A stretch of DNA of 64,000 nucleotides from Nocardiopsis terrae (lineage in GTDB: Bacteria > Actinomycetota > Actinomycetes > Streptosporangiales > Streptosporangiaceae), in the NCBI RefSeq assembly GCF_014651695.1, contig NZ_BMXJ01000003.1:709046-773045 (forward strand), given 5' to 3'. The notes beneath the pieces are model-generated. The model made no database searches, was not told the DNA's origin, and saw only the letters and a program-made list of their open reading frames with translations. A program made the translations under genes and the position numbers. Positions within the stretch are counted from its first letter, which is position 1. Every line of letters starts with the position of its first letter. Shown here in pieces: positions 8,018 through 16,284 of this stretch.

Positions 8018-9886
8018 TTGAACCAGTCCTACCCGCCCCGGGCGCGCGGCGTGCTGCCCCGAATCGCGTTACTGGTCCTGGTGTTCACCCTGGTCGGCAC
8101 GGCCGCCCAGGCACTGGTCCCCGCCCTGGCCACCGAACCCGACCGGCCCTTGGGCCTGGCGGTGCGTTCGGCCGCCGCGGTGCTGGTGCTCATCCCCCTG
8201 CTGTGGGTGCTGTGCCGTACCGCCGGACGCACGGTGGCCTCGACCGGGCTGGGCACCCCCGCCCGTGCCTGGCCCCCGCTGGTGGCCGCGGCCCTGCCCT
8301 GCTGGGTCGCGGTCACCCTGATCACGGTCACGGCCCTGAACACCGGCAACGCCGCCCTCGATCCCGACGCCCTGCCCGCAGCCGCGTTGAACGCCCTGTT
8401 CCTGGCCCCCTTGATGCTCACCGCGCAGATCCTGCCCGAGGAACTGGTCTTCCGCGGCTACGTCCAGCACATGCTGGGGTTCCACCTGTCCCAGGGCGTC
8501 GTGCTCCTGACCCAGGCCGTGCTGTTCGCGGGCTCGGCCTCCCTGGTGCTGGGCCACACCGGAGAACTGGTCAACCTGGCACTCCTGGGCCTCTTCCTCG
8601 GGCTGTTGCGCATGAGCACCGCCGGGATCTGGGCGGGGGTCGGGGTGCGCCTGGCCCTGACCGCCACCGCCATCGTGCTGGACGGCGCCGGCCTCACCTT
8701 CACCACCAGCGCCCGGGCCTGGGAGCTGGGGCTGAACATGGGCGGCGCCATCGCCGCCTACCTGGTGGTCCACTTCCTGTTCGCCGCCCGCCCCGAACTC
8801 GTGCAGACGCCCGCGGAAGGGGACGCCCTACCGCGCCGACGCATCCCCGTGCGCGGCATCATGTACGACGTCGGCTCCAGCTACGTGCCCGGACAGAACT
8901 CGCGTGAGCGCTGGAACCCCGAGGCGGTCCGCGAGGAGATGCGCGTCATCCGCGAGGACCTGCACTGCACGGCCGTGTCCCTGTTCGGCCACGACCCGGA
9001 CCGCCTGGATCAGGCCTGTCGCCTCGCCCTGGAGCAGGGCCTGGACGTGTGGCTGCAGCCGCGTTCCCCGGAGGCCGGGCACGACGAGACCATCGACCAC
9101 GTGGAGCGCGCCGCCGAGCTCGCCGGGCGGCTCGCCGCCGAGTACCCCGGCCGGATCGTGCTCAACGTGGGCTGTGAACTGACCGTCCTCAACCGGGGCA
9201 TCCTCCCCGGACGCCACATGGGTCAACGGGGGCGCGCCCTGTACGTGTTCAGCCTGTTCCCCTCCTACTACAACCGCAGGCTCAACCGGCTGCTGGGCCG
9301 CCTGGCCGCCACCGCGCGGAAGCACTTCCCCGGTCCGCTCACCTACGGCTCGGGCACCTGGGAGACCGTGGACTGGACGCCCTTCGACATCATCGGGGTG
9401 GACTACTACCTCGACGAGAGCACCCGGAGCTCCTACCGGCAGGGGCTGCGCGCCCTGAACCGGCTGGGCAAACCGGTGGTGGTCACCGAGTTCGGCTGCT
9501 GCTCCTACCGGGGCGCCGAGACCAGGGGCGGCTCCGGCGGCGACCCCCTGGACTGGCGCGACCTGGACGACCGCCGGGTGCGCGGCGGCCTGGTCCGCGA
9601 CGAGAGCGTGCAGGCCGACACGATCGAGAGGCTGATCGACGTGTACGAGACCGAGGACGTGCACGGCGCGTTCCTGTGCATGTTCGTCGAGGGCGACTGC
9701 CGGTACTCCCCCGACCCCGCCCGCGACTGCGACATGGCCAGCTTCGGGATCGTGCGCCCGCCGAGCCCGGAGTCGGAGCTGTCCCCCGACGACGGCCACT
9801 GGGAACCCAAGGAGGGCTTCCACGCCCTGGCCCGCCGCTACGGCGCCGAGGTCCGGACCGGCGCGAACGGAACGGACCGGGGCTGA
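8018..9886 (+). CDS. CPBP intramembrane protease fused to a glycosidase-like domain
   Basis: A 622-residue two-part protein. Residues 1-265 are a hydrophobic CPBP (CAAX protease/bacteriocin-processing) domain with the EExxxR motif in ILPEELVFRGY and a later His in LGHTGE. Residues about 280-622 are soluble and look like a TIM-barrel hydrolase: RGIMYDVGSSY, then DIIGVDYYLDES and VVVTEFGCCSYRGA, where the Glu in VTEFG sits like the nucleophile of clan GH-A enzymes. TTG 8018 was chosen because GAGGAGG lies six bases upstream. It is TetR-controlled by context. Substrate of either half unknown; the two catalytic roles are inferred. Confidence 0.7.
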   Translation: MNQSYPPRARGVLPRIALLVLVFTLVGTAAQALVPALATEPDRPLGLAVRSAAAVLVLIPLLWVLCRTAGRTVASTGLGTPARAWPPLVAAALPCWVAVTLITVTALNTGNAALDPDALPAAALNALFLAPLMLTAQILPEELVFRGYVQHMLGFHLSQGVVLLTQAVLFAGSASLVLGHTGELVNLALLGLFLGLLRMSTAGIWAGVGVRLALTATAIVLDGAGLTFTTSARAWELGLNMGGAIAAYLVVHFLFAARPELVQTPAEGDALPRRRIPVRGIMYDVGSSYVPGQNSRERWNPEAVREEMRVIREDLHCTAVSLFGHDPDRLDQACRLALEQGLDVWLQPRSPEAGHDETIDHVERAAELAGRLAAEYPGRIVLNVGCELTVLNRGILPGRHMGQRGRALYVFSLFPSYYNRRLNRLLGRLAATARKHFPGPLTYGSGTWETVDWTPFDIIGVDYYLDESTRSSYRQGLRALNRLGKPVVVTEFGCCSYRGAETRGGSGGDPLDWRDLDDRRVRGGLVRDESVQADTIERLIDVYETEDVHGAFLCMFVEGDCRYSPDPARDCDMASFGIVRPPSPESELSPDDGHWEPKEGFHALARRYGAEVRTGANGTDRG

Positions 9887-10085
9887 CAGACGCCTCGGCG
9901 CCACGACCGGTCAGGCGGTGCGCGTTCCCACCGGCGGAAGGGGCTCACTCCCAGGCCAAACCGGGACCCATCACCGCCAGGACGACCATTCGGAAACCCA
10001 AAGCACCAAACCGGTGACCCTTGGTAGTTTTCCGGTGTTCAGCGGGCACCCCGTGTCCGGACGCGTACGACACCGAGGACGAACC

Positions 10086-10532
10086 ATGGGCACGGCCCGC
10101 GTACAGGTTGCACAGCATCTGCCCGAGGCGTACACCGAACTGGCCCGGCTCAACGCCGTGGTGGACGCCGCCCTCGACGAGGACCTGCACACCCTGGTCA
10201 AGATCCGCGCCTCCGTCCTCAACGGCTGCGCCTTCTGCGTCGACCTGCACACCCACCAGGCCCTCACGGACGGGATGTCACCGCGGCGCATCGCCCTCGT
10301 CGCGGCCTGGCGCGAGGCCGGGTCGCACTTCACCGAGGCCGAACGCGCAGCGCTGGCGCTCGTGGACGCCCTGACCCGGGTCGGTGAGGCCGGACTGCCC
10401 GACGAGGTCTACTCCGCGGCCGCCGCGCACCTGTCCGAGCGGGAGACGGCCGCGCTCATCACCGCCGTCTCCCTCATCAACCTCTACAACCGGCTGGGGG
10501 TCGGCACCGGCATGGCCCCGTCGGCGCGCTGA
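10086..10532 (+). CDS. carboxymuconolactone decarboxylase / AhpD-like protein
   Basis: A 148-residue all-helical protein of the CMD/AhpD family. It carries the redox pair GCAFCVDLHTHQA (CxxC plus His) that defines AhpD-like alkylhydroperoxidases. Such proteins use the two thiols to reduce peroxides, usually with a peroxiredoxin partner; none is adjacent. The start at 10086 follows GAGGACGAACC. It converges on the methyltransferase that ends the biosynthetic cluster. The 199-bp upstream gap holds a possible promoter but no further gene. Confidence 0.85.
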   Translation: MGTARVQVAQHLPEAYTELARLNAVVDAALDEDLHTLVKIRASVLNGCAFCVDLHTHQALTDGMSPRRIALVAAWREAGSHFTEAERAALALVDALTRVGEAGLPDEVYSAAAAHLSERETAALITAVSLINLYNRLGVGTGMAPSAR

Positions 10533-10611
10533 CCGCGCCGACCCCGCCCCGGCGGGACCCCACCGGAGGCCTCACCGCGGGCCTCGCCGCGGGCCTCGCC
10601 GGGGGCGGGGC

Positions 10612-11415
10612 TCACTCGGGGCGGCGTCCCTGCACCGAGTAGACCACGCAGGAACAGGCCCGGAACGAGGGGTCGGCCAGCAGACCACGCACCCGGGCCA
10701 ACTGCCCGTCGGTCATCCCCTCCCGCACGAACGCGTCCCGCAGGTGGCGGGTGTGGTGCGCAATGAGGTGGACCCCCGGAGAACCGGAGTCCCAGAGCTC
10801 CACGTGCGGCTGCGGGTCGACGTCCACCAGGCCCGCACGGCGCATCGCCCCGGCCGCGTGGCGCCCCCACGCCGGGTCGGCCCCCGCACGGGACATCACC
10901 CGGATCTTGGCCGACAGGAACTCCTCGTACAGCTCCCGCGCCCCCGTGTCCGGCATGAGCAGCGACGGGCCGTAGGTGATGTCGAACTCGTCCAACTGCA
11001 GCACCCCGCCCGGTTTGAGGGCGTGCACCAACCGGTTGAGGACCTCGATCCGCTCGGGCAGGTGCAGCAGTACCAGACGGGAGTGCACCAGATCGAACTC
11101 CGCCTCCGGCAGGGGGTCGCTGGTGACGTCGTGCCGCCACACCCGCAGCCCCTCAGCGGGGGCGATGTGGTCGGGCTTGACGTCGGTGGCGACCACGGAG
11201 CCGCCGGGGGCGACCCGGCGGGCCAGCCAGTGGGCGACACCTCCGCCGCCCGCGCCCACCTCCAGGCAGCGCCACCCCGGCCCGACACCGGCCCCGTCCA
11301 GCCTGCGGGTGGTCAGCGGGTCGTATGCGGCGGCCAGGAACCGGTGCTGGTCGCGGGCGTTCTCGTTGTGGTTGTCGAAGACGTAGCCGGGATCCGCGGT
11401 GGCGGTGTCCGTCAT
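10612..11415 (-). CDS. SAM-dependent methyltransferase
   Basis: A 267-residue class I methyltransferase. Motif I is LEVGAGGGGVAHWLA, motif II is VVATDVKPDHI, and the post-motif region FDLVHSRLVLLHLPER is of the UbiE/COQ5-like type. It is the last gene of a six-gene run. Its ATG overlaps the stop of the upstream ligase (ATGA at 11415), with AGGAGG upstream, so it is coupled. It probably methylates the product of this cluster (O, N or C acceptor unknown). The gap to the converging AhpD gene holds the short repeat GCGGGCCTCGCC twice. Confidence 0.85.
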   Translation of the reverse strand: MTDTATADPGYVFDNHNENARDQHRFLAAAYDPLTTRRLDGAGVGPGWRCLEVGAGGGGVAHWLARRVAPGGSVVATDVKPDHIAPAEGLRVWRHDVTSDPLPEAEFDLVHSRLVLLHLPERIEVLNRLVHALKPGGVLQLDEFDITYGPSLLMPDTGARELYEEFLSAKIRVMSRAGADPAWGRHAAGAMRRAGLVDVDPQPHVELWDSGSPGVHLIAHHTRHLRDAFVREGMTDGQLARVRGLLADPSFRACSCVVYSVQGRRPE

Positions 11416-13028
11416 CAGGGGCCTCCTGGGAGTGCGTTCGGTCGGTCGCCGACAGCCTCGGCCGCCATCCGGGACAAGGTGGCGGTGCACACCTTCCCGG
11501 TGGGGCCGAGCGGCAGCGCGGGCAGGAACACCACGTGTTCGGGCAGAGCGCGCGTGTCCACGCCGTGCCCCTCACGCAGGTGCGAGATCAGCTCCCGGGG
11601 CGAGGGCGGATCCACTCCCGGCAGCGGGCACACGCAGGCGCACATGCGCTCCCCCAGGTCCGGGTCGGGCACGGGCACGCACTGGGCCTCGCCCAACGCC
11701 GGGTGGGCGTTCAGGGCGCGTTCCACCTCGGCCGGGAAGAGGTTGACCCCGCCCCGGATCACCGTGCGCCTCAACCGGTCCACGACCCACAGCACACCGT
11801 CGGCGTCCAGGCGGCCGGCGTCCCCGGTGCGCACCCACCCCTCGGGATCGCGCCGCTCCGCGTCCAGGCCGGGGTCGGCCACATGGCACAGGGGCGTCAT
11901 CGGACCCCGTGCCCGGATCTCCCCGACCTCCCCGCCCGGCAGGGGCCGCCCCCGCGGATCGCACACCCGGATGTCGGTGACGGCCGGGTCCGGACGGCCG
12001 GCCATACCCGGTTCCCAGGCGTCGGGGTCGTGCCCGGTGTGGCAGTTGACCCCGTCGGTGGAGCCGTAGACGTTGACCACGGGCCGACCGAAACGCCGCG
12101 CGCACAGGTCGCGGACCTCCCGGTGCAGGGGCGCCCCGCTGGCCACGACCATCCGCAGCGACGAGACGTCGGCCCCCTCCCGCATCAGGGCGACGCGGCG
12201 CAGCATGGTGGGCACGCCGACCAGGTGGGTGGGGCGGTGGCGTTCGACGGCGCGCAGCGCGGCCACCGGGTCGAACCGCCCGGGGACGATCAGGGTCGCC
12301 CCGTGCCGGACCAGCGCCACGATGCCCAACGAGCCGAAGGAGGAGGCGAGGGGGACCAGCACGAGGGCGCGTGCGGGACCGGGGCCCGAGAGCAGAGCCC
12401 CCACGTAGTTGCCCCGTCCCCCGGCCACGGCGTTGTGCGAGTAGGCGACCATCGACGGCTGCCCCTGCGAACCGGAGGAGACGAGGAAGCGGGCGGGCGA
12501 CTCCGGGTCGGGGCGCACGGGTTCGGGGACCCCCGTGTGCGCGAACGGGCCGTCGGGGTCCAGGGACGCGGTGTCCACGACCAGGGCCGGGGTGCCCTCG
12601 ACGTCGTCCGCGCGGGAGGGGTCGGTGACCACCAGTGCGGCGCGTGAGCGCCCCAGCAGGGAGCGCACGTCGGCGCGGGGGCGCCCGTGCGGGACGGGCA
12701 GGGAGACCGCGCCCAGGGCGGCGGCGGCGAGTTCGACGGCGACCGCGTCCCGACCGTCGGGCAGCAGCACCCCGATGACGTCGCGTTCACCGCACCCGCG
12801 GGCGGCCAGTGCGGCGGCGGCCCGTCGGACCCGCGCGGCCAGAGCGGCGCGGTCCAGGCTGCCGCGCCCGTCCGCGACCGCTTCGTGCCCGGGGTCCTCG
12901 CGTACCCGCTCCAGGAAGAGGGAGTGCAGGTCCAGGCCCGGGCACAACCCCTCCCGGACCCACCGGGCGCGCAGGTCGGCGGGGACCGGGTCGGTCAGGG
13001 ACAGCCCCGCGGAGGAGGTCCAGGTCAT
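11415..13028 (-). CDS. acyl-CoA/AMP ligase with altered A3 motif
   Basis: A 537-residue ANL-family adenylate-forming enzyme (AMP-binding domain to about residue 420, then the mobile C-terminal domain). The P-loop-like A3 motif reads LVSSGSQGQPSMVAYSHN, where the usual PK Lys is Ser. VYGSTDGVN (A5), VRTGDAGRL (A7) and the A10 Lys in LGPTGKVCTAT are intact. It would activate a carboxylate as the acyl-AMP or CoA thioester. ATGA overlaps join it to the genes on both sides. It is the second ligase of the cluster; the acid is unknown. Confidence 0.8.
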   Translation of the reverse strand: MTWTSSAGLSLTDPVPADLRARWVREGLCPGLDLHSLFLERVREDPGHEAVADGRGSLDRAALAARVRRAAAALAARGCGERDVIGVLLPDGRDAVAVELAAAALGAVSLPVPHGRPRADVRSLLGRSRAALVVTDPSRADDVEGTPALVVDTASLDPDGPFAHTGVPEPVRPDPESPARFLVSSGSQGQPSMVAYSHNAVAGGRGNYVGALLSGPGPARALVLVPLASSFGSLGIVALVRHGATLIVPGRFDPVAALRAVERHRPTHLVGVPTMLRRVALMREGADVSSLRMVVASGAPLHREVRDLCARRFGRPVVNVYGSTDGVNCHTGHDPDAWEPGMAGRPDPAVTDIRVCDPRGRPLPGGEVGEIRARGPMTPLCHVADPGLDAERRDPEGWVRTGDAGRLDADGVLWVVDRLRRTVIRGGVNLFPAEVERALNAHPALGEAQCVPVPDPDLGERMCACVCPLPGVDPPSPRELISHLREGHGVDTRALPEHVVFLPALPLGPTGKVCTATLSRMAAEAVGDRPNALPGGP

Positions 13029-14680
13029 CAGCGGCCCTCCTCGGTCAGGGGGACGAACGTCCACGGTGCCCGGGGCAGGGCCGTCCCGTGGACCCTGGTG
13101 AAGGCCTCCGGGAAGGTCCGGGCCGCCGACGCCGGGTCCGCGACCGGCGCTGTGCCGGTCCGGGGCCGGTGGGCGGTGCCGCGCCCGACCCGGCGCAGCA
13201 GGCGGGCGGCGTCGACCAGCGCGGTCCGGCCGCTCGCACCGACACCCGTACGGGACCGCAGCAGCAGACCGGCCAGGGCGGCCTCGGCGGCGAGGATCCC
13301 GCCGAGGACGTCGGTGAGGGTGACCAGGGAGGGCGCCGGATCCGTGACACCGTCGAACAGCAGGTCGGCGATCCCGCCGTGGGCCTGGACCAGGAAGTCG
13401 GTGGCGGGGACCCCGGGAGAGGGCTCCGCACCGGCCCACCCGTCGGCGTGGACGTGCACCAGGCCCGGGGCGCGGTCGGTGAGGTCGTCCACGCCCAGGC
13501 CGAACCGTTCGGCCCGGCCGGGCGGCCAGTTGTAGAGCAGGACGTGGCCGTCGACCGCCAGGTCGGCCGCAGCGCGGCGGCCCCCGGCGGTCCTGAGGTC
13601 GCATTCAACCGCCTCCTTGCCCCGGTTGAACGCGGCGAAGCGGGCCGAGAGGCCGCCGGCCAGGGGCGGGACGCCGCGCATGGGGTCGCCGCCCGGCGGT
13701 TCGACGCGCACCGTGTCGGCGCCCAGCAGGGTCAGCAGCAGTCCGGCCAGGGGACCCTGGACCCGGTTGGTGGCCTCCACCACCCGCAGCCCGGCCAGGG
13801 GTCCCGGGCCCGTGGCCGACCACGGCGGCAGGTCCGGTCCCGCGGGCGCGTCGAGGCCGCGGAGGCGCCGCGGCGGCTCGGCCTCGTCGGTGACGTCGGC
13901 CAGCGGGCGCAGGGGGACCGCGCCCACACCGTGTTCCCGGGCGAGGTCGCGCACGGCCGTGAACGGCACGGACGCCAGGGCCGCGAACAGTGCCGCGGGC
14001 AGCGGGCACACCGCGGTGGCGAACCGGCGTTGGAACGGCGCCCACCCGGCGGCGATCGCGGCCGTGGGCGCACCCAGTGCCTCCCAGAACCGCAGCCACG
14101 CCTCGGGGTCGAGGGTCTCGATCTCGAAGCGGACGCCGTCGGCGGACCGGAACGGCGGCGGCTCCCCCGGGCCCGGGGACGGCGGCGTCCCCCGGGTCGC
14201 GGTGGCCTCGGCGGTGTAGGGGGCCACCGCGAGCAGCGCGGCCCCGGCCACCGAAACCGACGCCCGCAGGGCCGGTCCTCCGCGGAGCAGGGTCAGCGCC
14301 GCGACCGCCACCGCCTGGGCCGCCAGCGCTCCCGCGCACAGCGACGCGTAGTCGACCGGCAGGAACCGGGGGCCGCCCCGGGACCGCCCGTGCAGGTACG
14401 CGAGGCCGCACGCCGCCTGGACGTCGCGTTCGTCGGCCAGGGGCACGGAAGGCAGCGACCAGGCGAGGTCGCAGCCGACCGGAGAGGCCGTTCCCGCGGG
14501 TCCGGTGACCAGGTCGATCCGCCCGGCGGACGCGGCCGCGGGCGGTCTGCCGCCCACCCGATCGACCGCGCAGCCCAGCGCCCGCAACCGGGACGCCGCG
14601 ACCCGCACCGGAACCGTGTCGCCCACGGCCCGCACCGCGGTCCCCGCCAACGGGGCGGCGGCAACCGCCGTCGCGGTCAT
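13028..14680 (-). CDS. double-domain CaiB/BaiF-type CoA-transferase
   Basis: A 550-residue protein. The second half (about 300-550) is a recognisable class III CoA-transferase: PLAGLRVVEATNRVQGPLAG, LGADTVRVEPPGGDPMRG, FNRGKEAVECDLRT, and ATDFLVQAHGGIADL. The first 290 residues look like a diverged or rearranged second CaiB unit (PLAGTAVRAVG, then LAYLHGRSRGGPRFLPVDYAS). A normal subunit is about 400 residues and works as an interlaced dimer, so a fused pseudo-dimer is possible. It lies between two acyl-CoA ligases with 4-base overlaps on each side, so it probably moves CoA between cluster intermediates. Confidence 0.7.
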   Translation of the reverse strand: MTATAVAAAPLAGTAVRAVGDTVPVRVAASRLRALGCAVDRVGGRPPAAASAGRIDLVTGPAGTASPVGCDLAWSLPSVPLADERDVQAACGLAYLHGRSRGGPRFLPVDYASLCAGALAAQAVAVAALTLLRGGPALRASVSVAGAALLAVAPYTAEATATRGTPPSPGPGEPPPFRSADGVRFEIETLDPEAWLRFWEALGAPTAAIAAGWAPFQRRFATAVCPLPAALFAALASVPFTAVRDLAREHGVGAVPLRPLADVTDEAEPPRRLRGLDAPAGPDLPPWSATGPGPLAGLRVVEATNRVQGPLAGLLLTLLGADTVRVEPPGGDPMRGVPPLAGGLSARFAAFNRGKEAVECDLRTAGGRRAAADLAVDGHVLLYNWPPGRAERFGLGVDDLTDRAPGLVHVHADGWAGAEPSPGVPATDFLVQAHGGIADLLFDGVTDPAPSLVTLTDVLGGILAAEAALAGLLLRSRTGVGASGRTALVDAARLLRRVGRGTAHRPRTGTAPVADPASAARTFPEAFTRVHGTALPRAPWTFVPLTEEGR

Positions 14681-16284
14681 GTCCACCGCCCCCGCCCACG
14701 GGTGTCGGCGGGCAGCCCCAGGTGCTCGCGCAGCGCGTTGCGCCGGACCTTCCCGGTTCCGGTGCGCGGCAGCTCGTCCCAGGTGAGGACCACCGGTTCG
14801 GCCATCGTCGGCAGGTCGGACACGGCCTCCTTCCACACACCGGGTTCCAGGGACCCGTCCTCGACGGCCACCACCGGGACCGGCGGGCCGTCAGCGACCC
14901 CCAGCACGACGCACTCCAGCACCTGCGGGAGCCGTTCGTCGACGACGTCCTCGATCTCCAGGCAGCCGCCCTCGGCCAGGGCGTCCACCTCCCGGTCCAC
15001 CAGCCGAACCCTGCCGGTGCGGTCGACGGAGCCGATGTCGCCGGTGCTCCACCACTGGCCGACGAGCTTGTCCCGCCAGCGGCCCTCCTCGCCGACGTAG
15101 CCCAGGCACAGGGCGTCGGTGCGGCAGAACAGCAGGCCGGGCGTGCCCGCCGGTACGGGGCGCAGGGTCCGGGGGTCGACGGCGCGCAGCCGGGCCCGGC
15201 CCGGGATCGGGCGCCCCAGGTCGCGGGTGGCGGGTTCGACTCCCTGCCGTTGGGCCAGCGAGCGGCGGGTGAAGAAGCGGAAGGTCAGCGGCCCCGTCTC
15301 GCTCTGTCCCCACCCCTGCATCCACACCGGGGTGCGGCGTTCGCTGGCGTCGAGGAAGGTACGGACGGTGGAGGGGTGCACCGCGTCGAAGGTGCTGACG
15401 AACAACCGCACCCGCCGCAGGCCCTCCCCCGCCTCGTCGAGGCGCCGCTGCCAGCGCACCAGGGTGGCGGGTTGGGCCTCCAGGGTGGTGGGGCGGTGCC
15501 GACGCAGCGCGGGCCCGGCCTCGGCCCAGTCCGCCGAGGTGATCACCGAGACCGCTTCGGGGAACAGCCACAGCACCCCCGCGGTCCAGGCCAGGGCGCG
15601 GCCGTGCGCGTAGGAGAACGAGGAGGTGACGGTGTCGTCGCGGCGGCTGCCCAGCACCGGCCACCGGTGCGATTCGAACCCCGCCAGCCTGCGCATGATG
15701 GTGCGGGTGGAGTGCACGGCCAGCTTCGGCACACCGGTGGTCCCGGAGGTGTGCATGACCGCCAGCGGGGCGTCCAGGTGCGGGCGGCGCGGCGGGGGCG
15801 CGGTGCCGCCGCGCACGTCGCCGAGGCAGAGCGCGCCCTCGGCGGCCCCGTCCACGACCAGGGTGCGCCGGGCGTGCGCCGAGGGGGCGTGGCCCGCGTC
15901 CCGTGCGTTTCGGAGCAGGTCGGTGTCGGTGACCAGCAGCGCCGGGTCCAACCGGCGCAGCAGGACCTCCAGGGTGCCCGGGGCCAGGTGCGCCGACAGC
16001 GAGGCGGGGACGGCGCCCAGACGCGCGGCGGCGCACGAGAGCAGCACGTAGTCCCAGTGGTTGCGTTTGGCGATGGCGACCCGGTCCCCCGAACGCACAC
16101 CGGCCTCGGCGAACCATCCGGCGGCCCGGCGCACCAGGGCCGCGGCTCCGGGCACGTCGAGTTCGGGGCCCGCCTCCGGGGCGATGTCCAGGGGGCGGCT
16201 CAACCGCACCGCGGTGGTGGACCCGCGCGCGGTCAGGTCGTCGAAGAGGGTGCCCAGGTGAATGGGTTTGCTCAGCAGTGTCAT
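14677..16284 (-). CDS. acyl-CoA synthetase (AMP-forming)
   Basis: A 535-residue ANL-superfamily ligase with intact motifs: A3 MHTSGTTGVPKLAVHS, A5 GWGQSETG, A7 WWSTGDIG, A8 region RVRLVDREVD, and A10 GTGKVRRN with the catalytic Lys. It converts a carboxylic acid to its CoA thioester through the acyl-adenylate. ATGA overlaps tie it to the FAD oxidoreductase upstream and the CaiB gene downstream. The substrate may be aromatic or terpenoid given the neighbouring prenyltransferase; that is inference. Confidence 0.85.
   Translation of the reverse strand: MTLLSKPIHLGTLFDDLTARGSTTAVRLSRPLDIAPEAGPELDVPGAAALVRRAAGWFAEAGVRSGDRVAIAKRNHWDYVLLSCAAARLGAVPASLSAHLAPGTLEVLLRRLDPALLVTDTDLLRNARDAGHAPSAHARRTLVVDGAAEGALCLGDVRGGTAPPPRRPHLDAPLAVMHTSGTTGVPKLAVHSTRTIMRRLAGFESHRWPVLGSRRDDTVTSSFSYAHGRALAWTAGVLWLFPEAVSVITSADWAEAGPALRRHRPTTLEAQPATLVRWQRRLDEAGEGLRRVRLFVSTFDAVHPSTVRTFLDASERRTPVWMQGWGQSETGPLTFRFFTRRSLAQRQGVEPATRDLGRPIPGRARLRAVDPRTLRPVPAGTPGLLFCRTDALCLGYVGEEGRWRDKLVGQWWSTGDIGSVDRTGRVRLVDREVDALAEGGCLEIEDVVDERLPQVLECVVLGVADGPPVPVVAVEDGSLEPGVWKEAVSDLPTMAEPVVLTWDELPRTGTGKVRRNALREHLGLPADTRGRGRWT

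Noticed and set aside
12809..15100. Very long plus-strand frame opposite the ligase and CaiB genes.
   Set aside because: Arg/Gly-rich shadow of the real minus-strand genes.
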